DNA from: Rossellomorea marisflavi
GTDB lineage: Bacteria > Bacillota > Bacilli > Bacillales > Bacillaceae_B
DNA length: 64,000 nucleotides
Direction: 5' to 3'
Assembly: GCF_009806575.1 (NCBI RefSeq)
Contig: NZ_CP047095.1
Span: 786,001 to 850,000 of the forward strand
The first letter of the stretch is position 1; each line of letters opens with the position of its first letter. Below the pieces are notes generated by a model. It was not told where the DNA came from, made no database searches, and was given only the letters and a program-made list of their open reading frames with translations. Both the position numbers and the translations under genes were made by a program. This document shows, piece after piece, positions 33,352-42,182 of this stretch.

Positions 33352-33846
33352 TTATTTCCCTGCCCGCATCGCTTCCGACTCTTCCTTACTCGGTCCATAC
33401 ACGCCAGGAACCTGCAGTCCGGCCTGGCGCATGAGAACGGTCAGTTGGCCGCGGTGGTGGGCCTGATGCTGGATGAGCAGGCGAAGGACACCTTGGAACG
33501 GCATGTCCATGCCGAAGAGGCTGATCGGTTCGTTCAGCTTCTCATCGGACACTTGCTTTGACACGGCATCGCCGAGACGCATGCTCACGAGCTTATATGT
33601 CTCGGCAATCTCGCTGGCGGATGCCGGCGCAGCCTTTTGGAGGTCTGGCGCCTCGAAGGTGACCCCTACTTGGGCAAGGAAATAATACGCTGCGCCCGTT
33701 ACGTGCCAAGCCACGCTACCGATAGTGTATAGGTCAGGCCCGGCTTCCTGTTTCAGTGACGCATCAGTGAGTGCATCGAACACTTTCTGAGTGGTAGCGG
33801 CTTCCTGGTTCCATTCACGTAGAAAATCATTGGTTGATGTGAACAT
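33352..33846 (-). CDS. DinB-family protein
   Basis: A 164-residue DinB four-helix bundle. Metal-ligand histidines are seen in SVAWHVTGAA and in LIQHQAHHRGQLTVLMRQAGLQVPGVYG, the C-terminal signature of this family. The ATG at 33846 follows AAAGGAGG; an in-frame ATG 36 bases earlier lacks a site. Members are thiol-dependent transferases or of unknown function. Monocistronic. Confidence 0.88.
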   Translation of the reverse strand: MFTSTNDFLREWNQEAATTQKVFDALTDASLKQEAGPDLYTIGSVAWHVTGAAYYFLAQVGVTFEAPDLQKAAPASASEIAETYKLVSMRLGDAVSKQVSDEKLNEPISLFGMDMPFQGVLRLLIQHQAHHRGQLTVLMRQAGLQVPGVYGPSKEESEAMRAGK

Positions 33847-33948
33847 GGTAGATCCCTCCTTTTGGATGTAAGACAGTTTCATTGTAGCATGAAGGAGGGA
33901 GGTTGTTCGTTAGTAAAATGGAAGGGTTTTCATTTAAAGGGTATACTT

Positions 33949-34224
33949 TTATGGCTGCTGAAATCCAAACAGCGCCACAAATACCAATAACAACGACAGG
34001 GATAGCCCGGCTGCATTCATCACGACCAAGCTGATTTTTAACTTGCCTTTAAGTCCCATCAGCGCAAAAACGAGTCCAGCCAGTGCCAGTGTGAACGGCA
34101 AGAAGAGGCTCACTTCCAGGACCGCTACATACAGTGGAAATCCCCACTTCGTCAATCCGGAGAGAATTGGAAAGATGGCCATGACGGAAAAAGCTCCTGA
34201 AAGAATGGAATAGGTTTTCTTCAT
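33949..34224 (-). CDS. three-helix membrane protein, unknown
   Basis: A 91-residue protein with three hydrophobic segments (ILSGAFSVMAIFPILSGL, VAVLEVSLFLPFTLALAGLVFALMGL, ISLVVMNAAGLSLSLLLVFVALF). The ATG at 34224 follows AAGGAGGGG. It lies 13 bases after the next membrane gene on the same strand; the two are probably a bicistronic unit. Family not recognised. Confidence 0.7.
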   Translation of the reverse strand: MKKTYSILSGAFSVMAIFPILSGLTKWGFPLYVAVLEVSLFLPFTLALAGLVFALMGLKGKLKISLVVMNAAGLSLSLLLVFVALFGFQQP

Positions 34225-34237
34225 GTGATTCCCCTCC

Positions 34238-34525
34238 TTAAGGAGTACGGTAGTTTCGGACGGCAGACGTGATGACGGCAATGACAAGGATGATCGCGCT
34301 GTTCACGAGCAGGAAGTACGCTACTTGAAGTCCATAAAAGACGGCAAAGGCATCGCGGATGACAATCAGTGCGGTAATCCCCCCGACACCGCCAAGCACG
34401 GGTGCCATGAGCAGGACTGTCAACGCAGCGGAATACAGGCTTTTCTTTTTGCGGAAGGTGATAAAGGCGAGAATGTTTCCCGCGGCAATCAAGCATCCCA
34501 TCAGCATGTAGAAGAACAGGTCCAT
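34238..34525 (-). CDS. three-helix membrane protein, unknown
   Basis: About 95 residues with three helices (LFFYMLMGCLIAAGNILAFITF, LYSAALTVLLMAPVLGGVGGITALIVI, YFLLVNSAIILVIAVITSAV). Three methionines compete as start; the ATG at 34525 lies 10 bases after GGGGAGG and the ATG at 34531 only 4. First gene of a two-gene membrane cluster. Family not recognised. Confidence 0.7.
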   Translation of the reverse strand: MDLFFYMLMGCLIAAGNILAFITFRKKKSLYSAALTVLLMAPVLGGVGGITALIVIRDAFAVFYGLQVAYFLLVNSAIILVIAVITSAVRNYRTP

Positions 34526-34731
34526 TTTCATCATTCCTCCCCTATGTGTCATGTATATGTGTGTAGTGCTGGTTTTTACTAATTTAAACATACACGCTCG
34601 TGGTTTAGTTATGATTCTAACAATTTATCCCAATAATCCATCAGACCATAACAGCAAGAATGAGGATGAAATGCCCTTCGGAGGATTGGTAAACTAGAAG
34701 CAACGAGAATGAAAGAAAGCGGTGAAGCAGG

Positions 34732-35304
34732 ATGGAGACGGTGGTGAATCTGTCATTTGAAGAGATGTGGGAGAAGATCATGGCGTGCGACCGGACATAT
34801 GACGGATTGTTCTTTACGGCAGTGAAGACGACGAAGATTTACTGCCGGCCCTCGTGCCGGTCGAGGAAGCCGAAGAAGGTGAACGTGGAGTTCTTCCAGG
34901 AGCGTGCGGAGGCGGAGCAGGCGGGGTATCGTGCCTGCAAGAGGTGTAAGCCCGAAGAGGAGCATTCGCCGAATATCGGTGTCGTCCGGGAAACCATTGC
35001 CTTCCTGGTCAACCACCACAAGCAGCCGTTGAAGCTGCAGGATATCGCTGACGGGGTGGGGCTGAGCAGCTATCACCTGGAGCGGGTGTTCAAGGAAGAA
35101 ACCTCCCATACACCGCGGACGTATCTGGAGAAGGTCCGGATCGATAAGGCGGCGAACCTGCTGCGGGAGACCGGTTTGACGAATCTTCAGATCTGTTATG
35201 AAGTGGGGTTCCAGAGTCCGTCAAACTTTTATAAAGTGTTCAGTCGCATGAAGGGATGCTCACCGAGTGAGTATCGGAGGGGGCAGTTGGATGAAGTGGA
35301 GTAA
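34732..35304 (+). CDS. adaA: AdaA: methylphosphotriester-DNA methyltransferase and AraC-type activator
   Basis: A 190-residue protein. The Ada zinc domain has Cys38, Cys42, Cys69 and Cys72 (CRPSC and CKRC); Cys38 accepts the methyl group from phosphotriesters. Residues about 85-185 form an AraC domain (LQDIADGVGLSSYHLERVFKEE and NLQICYEVGFQSPSNFYKVFSRMKG). Methylated AdaA activates the operon. It overlaps alkA by 14 bases, and ogt overlaps alkA, so this is a compact adaptive-response operon. The ribosome site of the ATG is weak; GTG at 34741 or 34744 behind GGAG is an alternative. Confidence 0.95.
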   Translation: METVVNLSFEEMWEKIMACDRTYDGLFFTAVKTTKIYCRPSCRSRKPKKVNVEFFQERAEAEQAGYRACKRCKPEEEHSPNIGVVRETIAFLVNHHKQPLKLQDIADGVGLSSYHLERVFKEETSHTPRTYLEKVRIDKAANLLRETGLTNLQICYEVGFQSPSNFYKVFSRMKGCSPSEYRRGQLDEVE

Positions 35305-36205
35305 TCGTGGATCGTCGATTGAACTCAATCTGCCGCATCCTTTCAGCTTTGAGGAGTGCTTGAGGTTTTTGGCCAGATCGGACCAGGAAGTGCTTCACGA
35401 GGTAGGAGAGGGAGCGGTCATCAAGCTTCTGAAAGTTGATGGAGAGTTGATTCTCTGTAGGGTCACTTCCACCGGTGAAGCCTTGAATGTCGCGTTCCTG
35501 AACACGTCTCCGTCCACACATGCACGAGAGCTTGTGGCCGATTATATGGTGGAATGGTTTGATCTTGAACAGGACCTTTCCGGGTTCATGGAGATGGCTG
35601 GACGAGATCCCGTCTTAAAGCCTTTCGCGGAGTGCTATGAAGGCATGCGGATCCTCTGCATACCCGACCTGTTCGAGGCGCTTGTATGGGCGATCCTTGG
35701 TCAGCAGATCAACCTGAGGTTCGCTTATACGCTTAAAAAACGCTTTGTCGAGCGGTACGGAGAGAGTGTGACATTCAACGACAGCAATCATTGGCTGTTT
35801 CCTTCCTGCGAACGCGTGGCCACCCTCTCCATCGATGAACTGCGTGAGCTTCAGTTCACGAGGAGGAAGGCAGAGTACGTCCTCGATCTCGCAAAAGCCA
35901 TGGAGAGAGGGGAACTCTCCAAAGAAGCGCTACTCCTTTTGGATTCATCAGCCATCCGGGAGAATCTGCTTGCCATACGCGGTGTCGGGGCATGGACGGC
36001 CGATTATGTGCGGATGAAATGCTTCCATGACAGCAGCGCGTTCCCCGTCGCCGATGTCGGCCTACACCTGGCCCTGAAGGAAGCCCTCGGCCTGGAACGA
36101 AAGCCGACAATCGAGGAAATCGAAGAACTCGCAATCAATTGGAAAGGGTGGGAAGCCTATGCTACGTTTTATCTCTGGCGATCATTGTACGGAGAAGGAG
36201 TATAA
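35291..36205 (+). CDS. alkA: AlkA: DNA-3-methyladenine glycosylase II
   Basis: A 304-residue HhH-GPD glycosylase. Residues about 125-165 contain ALVWAILGQQINLRFAYTLK; the hairpin is IRGVGAWTADYVRMK and the catalytic Asp lies in FPVADVGLH. The N-terminal AlkA_N domain is present. The ATG at 35291 has GGAGGGGG upstream and overlaps the end of adaA by 14 bases. It excises alkylated purines, complementing the direct reversal by the neighbouring Ogt. Confidence 0.95.
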   Translation: MKWSNRGSSIELNLPHPFSFEECLRFLARSDQEVLHEVGEGAVIKLLKVDGELILCRVTSTGEALNVAFLNTSPSTHARELVADYMVEWFDLEQDLSGFMEMAGRDPVLKPFAECYEGMRILCIPDLFEALVWAILGQQINLRFAYTLKKRFVERYGESVTFNDSNHWLFPSCERVATLSIDELRELQFTRRKAEYVLDLAKAMERGELSKEALLLLDSSAIRENLLAIRGVGAWTADYVRMKCFHDSSAFPVADVGLHLALKEALGLERKPTIEEIEELAINWKGWEAYATFYLWRSLYGEGV

Positions 36206-36671
36206 ACTGGATATGGACACGCCCCTTGGGATCTTGGAAATCATCGGGACCAACGAGGCCGTGTCGTCGATCTTATTTGTGGAAAGGGAAGAGAGGGTGC
36301 ATATGCGTGAGGACGATACGCCTGACGTACTGATCGACTGTCATGATCAGCTGGCTGAGTATTTCAACGGCAGCCGGCGGACGTTCTCGTTTCCCGTCCA
36401 TGTGAAGGGGACCGATTTCCAGAAGCGCGTCTGGGAAGGACTGCTCGACCTGGCGTACGGAGAAATGGGTTCGTATAAAGACCTCGCCGTATCGATCGGC
36501 AATGAAAAAGCAATCCGTGCCGTCGGCAGTGCCAACGGGAAGAACAAGCTCAGCATCGTCATCCCGTGCCATCGTATCATCGGGTCAAATGGGACGATGA
36601 CCGGATATGCGGGAGGCGTGTGGAGGAAAGAGTGGCTGCTGCGGCATGAGGGAAAACATGAAAACAGCTGA
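36159..36671 (+). CDS. ogt: Ogt: methylated-DNA-protein cysteine methyltransferase
   Basis: A 170-residue O6-alkylguanine-DNA alkyltransferase with the active site IVIPCHRIIGS (Cys137 in this frame) and the DNA-binding YGEMGSYKDLAVSIG helix. The start is uncertain: ATG 36159 has an AAAGGGTGGG site but overlaps alkA by 47 bases; ATG 36213 lies 12 bases after AAGGAG but would remove the first strand before TPLG. Third gene of the adaA-alkA-ogt operon. It directly reverses O6-methylguanine in a suicide reaction. Confidence 0.92.
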   Translation: MLRFISGDHCTEKEYKLDMDTPLGILEIIGTNEAVSSILFVEREERVHMREDDTPDVLIDCHDQLAEYFNGSRRTFSFPVHVKGTDFQKRVWEGLLDLAYGEMGSYKDLAVSIGNEKAIRAVGSANGKNKLSIVIPCHRIIGSNGTMTGYAGGVWRKEWLLRHEGKHENS

Positions 36672-36693
36672 AAACCGTTCAGGTCTTCAGCTG
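36665..36693 (-). terminator. hairpin overlapping convergent gene ends
   Basis: CAGCTGAA (36665-36672) pairs with TTCAGCTG (36686-36693). The stem contains the ogt stop codon and the last codons of the minus-strand gene; a TTTTC tail follows only on the minus strand. Confidence 0.5.
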
Positions 36694-37026
36694 CTTGGAC
36701 GATGTACGAGGCTCATGGTACAAGGTTCGATAGGTGGTGCTTAACAGCATAAACACACTGATGAAGAGAAGGATGGTCTGCCAGGCATCAATACGATCCT
36801 GATCAACCTGATTCGCGATGACCATCATGGCCAGGATGATGATGGAATAGACAAGATACACGCCTTTCTTTATTCGTTTCCTCTGCAGCAAGATCACGAC
36901 TTCCGATACGGCAAAAAGGCATGCCATCATCCGTGTGTAGAAAAAGGGATCGTAATAGAAGAGACTGATGGCAAAACCAAGTGCGGCAACCGCGTTGAGG
37001 ATGATGGTCCAACCGGTGTCTGTCAT
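36679..37026 (-). CDS. four-helix membrane protein, unknown
   Basis: A 115-residue protein with four hydrophobic segments (IILNAVAALGFAISLFYY, MMACLFAVSEVVILLQ, VYLVYSIIILAMMVIANQV, TILLFISVFMLLSTTY). GAAAGGAG precedes the ATG. The hydrophilic C-terminus ends inside a hairpin shared with ogt. Family not recognised. Monocistronic. Confidence 0.75.
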   Translation of the reverse strand: MTDTGWTIILNAVAALGFAISLFYYDPFFYTRMMACLFAVSEVVILLQRKRIKKGVYLVYSIIILAMMVIANQVDQDRIDAWQTILLFISVFMLLSTTYRTLYHEPRTSSKQLKT

Positions 37027-37160
37027 GAGTTTCGCACTCCTTTCTTGTGATGTGTCCCCATCTTATCATAGATCGGTACCTTATTTTAGGAGATTTTTTA
37101 TTTCCACCAGTGAAACAAACGAATAAAAGTTCTATGTGCAACCGACTCTTTACATAATGA

Positions 37161-37196
37161 AACAGAACTCCCTGTGTGAAGGAAGTTCTGTTTTCT
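37161..37196. terminator. intrinsic terminator
   Basis: AACAGAACT (37161-37169) pairs with AGTTCTGTT (37184-37192), then TTCTT on the plus side. It directly abuts the 3' end of the DUF3923 gene, so it probably works on the minus strand as well. Confidence 0.7.
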
Positions 37197-37432
37197 TATA
37201 TCACCGTTTTCTTCCGGTTCATCACCACGTTCACCACAAGCCAAACGCCTTGAATGATGGCCGGGAAAAGGAACGCAGCCGCAAGGATCAGAAACGCCAC
37301 CAACTTCGCTTCCGGAGACTGCACAATCCCTGCCCCGTCCACATCCCGCAGCCAGATGAACGCCGAGATCACACCGAACAGGATCACCCAGAACAGGTTG
37401 GTCAGCCACCAGAAAGCCCACATTTTCTTCAT
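37196..37432 (-). CDS. DUF3923 family membrane protein
   Basis: A 78-residue two-helix protein with the DUF3923 pattern: MWAFWWLTNLFWVILFG, then WLRDVDGAGIVQSPEAK, then FPAIIQGVWLVVNVVMNRKK. The ATG at 37432 follows GGAGTG. Function unknown. Monocistronic, divergent from the amino-acid permease. Confidence 0.8.
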   Translation of the reverse strand: MKKMWAFWWLTNLFWVILFGVISAFIWLRDVDGAGIVQSPEAKLVAFLILAAAFLFPAIIQGVWLVVNVVMNRKKTVI

Positions 37433-37706
37433 GTTCTCACTCCATTTCAACACTCGATTCTATCCCTTATTCTACCGTGTAAAACGTTTCCTTTTGATGG
37501 ACCACGGCTTTATTTTCACGTAAGGCTTAAGACGTAGGGAGGGGGATGATTGTATGGACAAAGACGGATACTAAAGGAGCCTTCCATTTCAATTATATGA
37601 ACAAGGATCTAGTCAGAAATTATACTGAAATAAGGAATCCTGATATTTCCATGGACGTTCGTTTGTCAATAGTCCTCACGGATGATTGTTTTTCCTGAAA
37701 ACACAA

Positions 37707-37735
37707 TTGTTTTCACATAGGAAACATATTATAAT
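37707..37735 (+). promoter_or_regulatory. sigma-A-type promoter of the amino-acid permease
   Basis: TTGTTT (37707-37712), 17-base spacer, TATAAT (37730-37735), 64 bases before the permease ATG. The rest of the 37433-37799 gap contains no gene that I can support. Confidence 0.6.
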
Positions 37736-37799
37736 GAAAAACAATTAAGCTTCACGTTCTACGACATCAGAGCGAATAATCGTAAAAGAGGGGAACAGC

Positions 37800-39178
37800 A
37801 TGGCTAACAAAGAGTTGCATCGAGGCCTGGAAGCACGTCACATTCAGATGATTGCTTTGGGCGGTACGATTGGCGTCGGATTATTTATGGGATCGGCAAG
37901 TACGATCCAGTGGACGGGCCCGTCTGTCCTGCTGGCGTATGCGATTGCCGGGATTTTCATCTTCTTCATCATGCGTGCCATGGGGGAAATGCTGTACGTC
38001 GAGCCGAGCACCGGTTCGTTCGCGACCTTCGGGCATAAATATATCCATCCACTTGCCGGGTACATGACGGCGTGGAGCAACTGGTTCCAGTGGGTCATCG
38101 TCGGGATGGCCGAAATCGTCGCAGTGGGGCGTACATGCAGTACTGGTTCCCGGACCTGCCGGCGTGGATACCGGGGATTGTGGCCATGGCCATCCTCGGC
38201 GCGGCGAATCTGATTTCCGTGAAATCCTTCGGGGAATTCGAATTTTGGTTTGCACTCATTAAAATCATCACCATCGTCCTGATGATTTTCGCCGGGATCG
38301 GCCTGATCTTCTTCGGTCTCGGAAACGGGGGAGACGCCATCGGGCTCTCGAACCTGTGGGTAAACGGCGGCTTCTTCGCCGGAGGATGGTCGGGCTTCTT
38401 CTTCGCCCTCTCCCTAGTGGTGGCGGCCTACCAAGGGGTGGAATTGATCGGGATCACGGCCGGAGAGGCACGCGATCCGAAGAACACCCTGACGAAAGCG
38501 ATCCAGAGCATCATCTGGCGGATCCTGATTTTCTATATCGGGGCGATCTTTGTCATCGTCACCGTGTATCCGTGGAATGAACTGAATTCCATCGGAAGCC
38601 CGTTCGTCGCGACATTCGCCAAAGTCGGGATCACGGCAGCGGCCGGTGTCATCAACTTCGTTGTCATCACCGCGGCCATGTCCGGCTGCAACAGCGGGAT
38701 CTACAGCGCAGGGCGCATGCTCTACACACTCGGGGTGAATGGACAAGCACCGAAATCCTTCACAATGCTGTCCCGTAATGGTGTACCACTACTCGGGACG
38801 ATCGGAGTCATGATCGGACTCGGAATCGGAGTCATCCTGAGCTACATCGCACCGGAGAACCTTTTTGTGTACGTATACAGTTCAAGCGTCCTCCCGGGAA
38901 TGGTCCCGTGGTTCGTCATCCTGATCAGCCAGATCCGCTTCCGGAAGATGAAGGGATCAGAACTCGACGATCACCCGTTCAAAATGCCGTTTGCACCGGT
39001 TACGAACTATCTGACCCTTGCCTTCCTGATCGCCGTCCTCGTCGGCATGTGGTTCAATGACGATACGCGCATGTCGCTCATCGTGGGGATCGTATTCCTC
39101 GCGCTGGTGACCATCAGTTACTTTGCGTTTGGGATCGGGAAGAAGGTTCCGTTGGAGGAGAAGGAATTGGATCAATAG
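37800..39178 (+). pseudogene. amino-acid permease (AAP family), frameshifted in a G-run
   Basis: An APC-superfamily permease of about 460 codons in two frames. 37800-38130 encodes the signature [26 protein letters not shown] and the first helices; the remaining ten or so helices ([20 protein letters not shown] onward, with [19 protein letters not shown]) are read in another frame to 39178. The break is at GCAGTGGGGCGTAC (G4 at 38126-38129); one more G gives VGAYMQY. Ribosome site GAGGGG and a good promoter are intact. It resembles Bacillus YbxG/YtnA-type permeases. If the base is missing in the cell, transport is lost. Confidence 0.88.
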
Positions 39179-39189
39179 AAAAGAATTGA

Positions 39190-39220
39190 GAGGCATCCGA
39201 TGGTTGGATGCCTCTTTTTT
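39190..39220 (+). terminator. intrinsic terminator
   Basis: GAGGCATCC (39190-39198) pairs with GGATGCCTC (39206-39214), followed by six T. Confidence 0.9.
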
Positions 39221-39222
39221 AA

Positions 39223-39730
39223 CCTTGGGGAAGCGTACGCTGTTTTATAGGTAATGTACTGAATGTCTTTCGTGTTGCTCGTTTCATAGCGTGACACCTC
39301 TGGAATGAGATTGGTTGGGTGGAATCTGACGGATTGTTCAGGGAGATGTAGGGTTCCTAGAAGATTGATGATAGTGAAAGAATAAATAAAGAGAGCAGAG
39401 AGCCAATGTGAAACTGTTGGTATTGAATGTGGAGAATCGAATCAAACTGTACAGGACAGAAACGGTGCCGAACAGACAGGCCACTACGGTAAGCCTCAAC
39501 AGGAAGATTCGTTTGGAAGGGGACGGTTTATACATGGACAAGACTCCTCTCGCACTGAGTGAACAATGTAACGTATGTTCATCTTATCTCGTAAATATAA
39601 ATTCATCCATAAATGTAATTTTAAAGAAAACTCTTGCGTTACGGAGGGGCTGACCCTGCATAACCGTGCATGAAAAGTCGGATGAAGGCATGCTGACCCT
39701 GATAATGTATAGGAAGAGGAGGTCATGAAG
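39223..39730. other. gene-free stretch with a direct repeat GCTGACCCTG
   Basis: No frame here has both a ribosome site and plausible composition. GCTGACCCTG occurs at 39649-39658 and 39692-39701, 43 bases apart, the second copy about 30 bases upstream of the AraC-type gene. They might be activator sites of that regulator; this is weak. Confidence 0.4.
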
Positions 39731-40603
39731 ATGGATTCGCTAAAACAAATGAACCAGGCACTGACGTATATCGAGGAGAACCTGGCCCAGGAAATCGATT
39801 ATAAGGAAGTGGCCAAGCGGGCGTTATGCTCAGAGTATCACTTCAAGCGGATGTTCTCGTTCCTGGCAGGCGTAACATTGTCAGAGTACATTCGTCGGAG
39901 GCGCTTGACTCTTGCTGCGTTTGAACTGAAGGAGGACCGGGTGAAGGTGATCGATGTGGCGATGAAATATGGGTACCATTCACCTGATTCATTTGCCAGG
40001 GCCTTTCAGCAACTTCATGGAATCACGCCTTCAGAAGCCAGGAAGAGTGGGCTTTCACTAAAAGCGTACCCACCGATGACCTTCCAACTAGCCATTAAGG
40101 GAGGAAATGAAATGAACTATCGAATAGAAGAAAAAGGGGCATTTCGCATCGTTGGCCTGAAGGAACGCGTCCCCATCCAGTTCCACGGCGTGAACCCGAA
40201 GATTGCGGCCATGTGGGAGCGTTTGACAGAAGACATGATCAAGGAATTGAAGGACCTGTCCGATGTGGAGCCAACGGGACTAATCAGTGCATCCGCCCGC
40301 TTTTCCGAAGAACGGATGGAGGAAAAGGGAGAGCTTGATCATATGATCGGGGTGGCCACATCGAAGGGATGCCCAGCCCGGTTTGCGGATCTTGAGGTAC
40401 CGGCTTTGACATGGGCCGTGTTCGAATCCGTCGGTCCCTTTCCTGAAACACTTCAAGACGTGTGGGGACGGATATACTCCGAATGGTTCCCGTCATCCGG
40501 GTACGAACTGATGGAAGGACCGGAACTTTTGTGGAATGAAAGCAAGGATATGTCTTCACCGACGTATAGAAGTGAGATTTGGATTCCGGTGAGGAGAAAA
40601 TAA
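39731..40603 (+). CDS. AraC-family regulator with GyrI-like effector domain
   Basis: A 290-residue protein: AraC DNA-binding domain first ([42 protein letters not shown] and [32 protein letters not shown], residues about 8-110), then a GyrI-like/AraC_E_bind domain ([16 protein letters not shown] to the end). This order is typical of the Rob/SoxS-like Bacillus regulators that sense hydrophobic ligands. The ATG at 39731 lies 8 bases after GAGGAGG; the ATG at 39725 is too close. Monocistronic with a terminator shared with the convergent DUF4865 gene. Confidence 0.9.
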   Translation: MDSLKQMNQALTYIEENLAQEIDYKEVAKRALCSEYHFKRMFSFLAGVTLSEYIRRRRLTLAAFELKEDRVKVIDVAMKYGYHSPDSFARAFQQLHGITPSEARKSGLSLKAYPPMTFQLAIKGGNEMNYRIEEKGAFRIVGLKERVPIQFHGVNPKIAAMWERLTEDMIKELKDLSDVEPTGLISASARFSEERMEEKGELDHMIGVATSKGCPARFADLEVPALTWAVFESVGPFPETLQDVWGRIYSEWFPSSGYELMEGPELLWNESKDMSSPTYRSEIWIPVRRK

Positions 40604-40608
40604 TGGAG

Positions 40609-40637
40609 GAAGGGAGATCCGTCACGGGTCTCCCTTC
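40609..40637. terminator. bidirectional intrinsic terminator
   Basis: GAAGGGAGATCC (40609-40620) pairs with GGGTCTCCCTTC (40626-40637, one mismatch). Between convergent AraC-type and DUF4865 genes. Confidence 0.8.
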
Positions 40638-40641
40638 TTGA

Positions 40642-41187
40642 TTATCTTGAAATATGTAAAATCTCATACACGGTCAGGTGATCTGACTCCTCAACAACCG
40701 GTTTCTTTTCATAAAAACGAAAATGACTGTAGCCCCACTTATCCGGATTATAGACCACTACATTTCCTAAGCATTCTCCGGATCCCTCCACGTCGGCGAT
40801 CTCAAGAAGGGGGTGGCCCGCTAATGAAGCAGTCTCGGCAATACGGCCGGCGTATTCTACAACGTACTGACTGTTGGAAAAGTTCCGGTCTACGTCGAGT
40901 ACCAGGGGAACACCGATCTGAATGTGCTGCCAGCCGAAGGAGTCCAGGATGTTGTCGTAATAACCATGGAATAGAAAGGTGTTCATTCCTTCATGGTTGT
41001 TCCACATATAGAATGGTGCGTAAGAATTATAGGTTTGACCGTTCTTCCCTGCCTCGGTGATTAAATAGGCTTTGAAGTCGAGTCCGTTGAAACCATCCGT
41101 CTTCATCCCGTTCTCTTGGACTCTGTTTCTGATGATCCCCATATCATAATCCTTCGGCAGGATGACTTTGTATTGCATGCCAATCAT
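40642..41187 (-). CDS. DUF4865 protein
   Basis: A 181-residue protein of the DUF4865 family: MIGMQYKVILPKDYDMGIIRNRV, then DGFNGLDFKAYLITE, YNSYAPFYMWNNHEGMNTFL and the central FGWQHIQIGVPLVLDV. The fold looks like a ferredoxin-type dimeric alpha-beta barrel. Family function is unknown. The ATG at 41187 is 8 bases after AAGAGAG. Divergent from a LysR gene, a pairing I know to recur for DUF4865, so the LysR protein probably controls it. Confidence 0.85.
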   Translation of the reverse strand: MIGMQYKVILPKDYDMGIIRNRVQENGMKTDGFNGLDFKAYLITEAGKNGQTYNSYAPFYMWNNHEGMNTFLFHGYYDNILDSFGWQHIQIGVPLVLDVDRNFSNSQYVVEYAGRIAETASLAGHPLLEIADVEGSGECLGNVVVYNPDKWGYSHFRFYEKKPVVEESDHLTVYEILHISR

Positions 41188-41306
41188 GTTCATCACTCTC
41201 TTTCAATGGAATAGATTCATGATAATCCTGCAGAGATTAGGTGTAAAATAGGTATAGATGATGCTGATCATCATGAAATCTGATAGCAGGAAAAGAGCTG
41301 AACGAT

Positions 41307-42098
41307 ATGGAAATCAATGACCTTATCATATTCAAAACAGTCGTAACAGAAGGATCAATCAGTAAGGCCGCGAACGTCTTGGGGTATGTGCAGCCTCACC
41401 TGACAGAACGGATTAAGCGATTGGAACAAGAACTGGATACACCGCTACTCAACCGATCGAATAAGGGCGTCACCACCCTTCCATCAGGAGATGTGCTGGT
41501 CGGCTACGCAAACAGGATCTTGAACCTGGTTGACGAAGCGAAACATGAAATCAAAAGGACCAACGCCCTTCCTTACCGCATCGCCACATCGCCATCGATT
41601 CTGTCCAGCTATGTCAGCAAACGGATAAGCGGGACGTTCATGAAGTACGAATTGACGATCGAGAACAGCAGCCAGCTGCATTCTTTATTAAGGAATCAAA
41701 AGGTGGACATGGTCATCACATATGGAACGTATGCCGATTCAGATTTCCAACAAGTGGGGAGCCATACGATTTCAATGGGATTACAGAAAGCGAAGGGTAA
41801 GACGGTCATGGATTTTTCGAAAGAATATTTCTTTGTCAGTCAGGACCAACAGTGCCCCTTCAGGAAGCGTACGATTGACTTTATGGAGGAGAATCACATC
41901 CCTATGGAGCAACTTCATCCTTTGGATTCTTTCTCACTGATTCAGGAATTCATCTCCGAGGGAAAAGGAATCGCCTTTCTACCTATCAAGGATGATCAAT
42001 TAGAAAGAGTGGAAGATGTAGAGGTAGAAAGCCTGTCTGTTCACTTTTACACGATGCGTGAATCAGGGAGGGAGATCCCTGCTGACCTGTTGCCTTAA
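41307..42098 (+). CDS. LysR-family regulator (short form)
   Basis: A 263-residue LysR protein: winged helix (NDLIIFKTVVTEGSISKAANVLGYVQPHLTERIKRLEQEL) and a substrate-binding domain with YRIATSPSILSSYVS and SLIQEFISEGKGIAFLPIKDD. It is some 25-30 residues shorter than the usual 290, with the C-terminal strands reduced. Ribosome site is weak (AAAAGAG). Divergent from the DUF4865 gene, its likely target. Confidence 0.88.
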   Translation: MEINDLIIFKTVVTEGSISKAANVLGYVQPHLTERIKRLEQELDTPLLNRSNKGVTTLPSGDVLVGYANRILNLVDEAKHEIKRTNALPYRIATSPSILSSYVSKRISGTFMKYELTIENSSQLHSLLRNQKVDMVITYGTYADSDFQQVGSHTISMGLQKAKGKTVMDFSKEYFFVSQDQQCPFRKRTIDFMEENHIPMEQLHPLDSFSLIQEFISEGKGIAFLPIKDDQLERVEDVEVESLSVHFYTMRESGREIPADLLP

Positions 42099-42182
42099 GG
42101 GTTTCCCACTTCATCGTTTCGTGCCTACACACGATATAATAGGTGATAACAGATTGATAGACTTAGAAAAGGAGACGATCAC

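Noticed and set aside
39338-39653. Overlapping short frames on both strands before the AraC gene
   Set aside because: Neither has a ribosome site; compositions are not protein-like.
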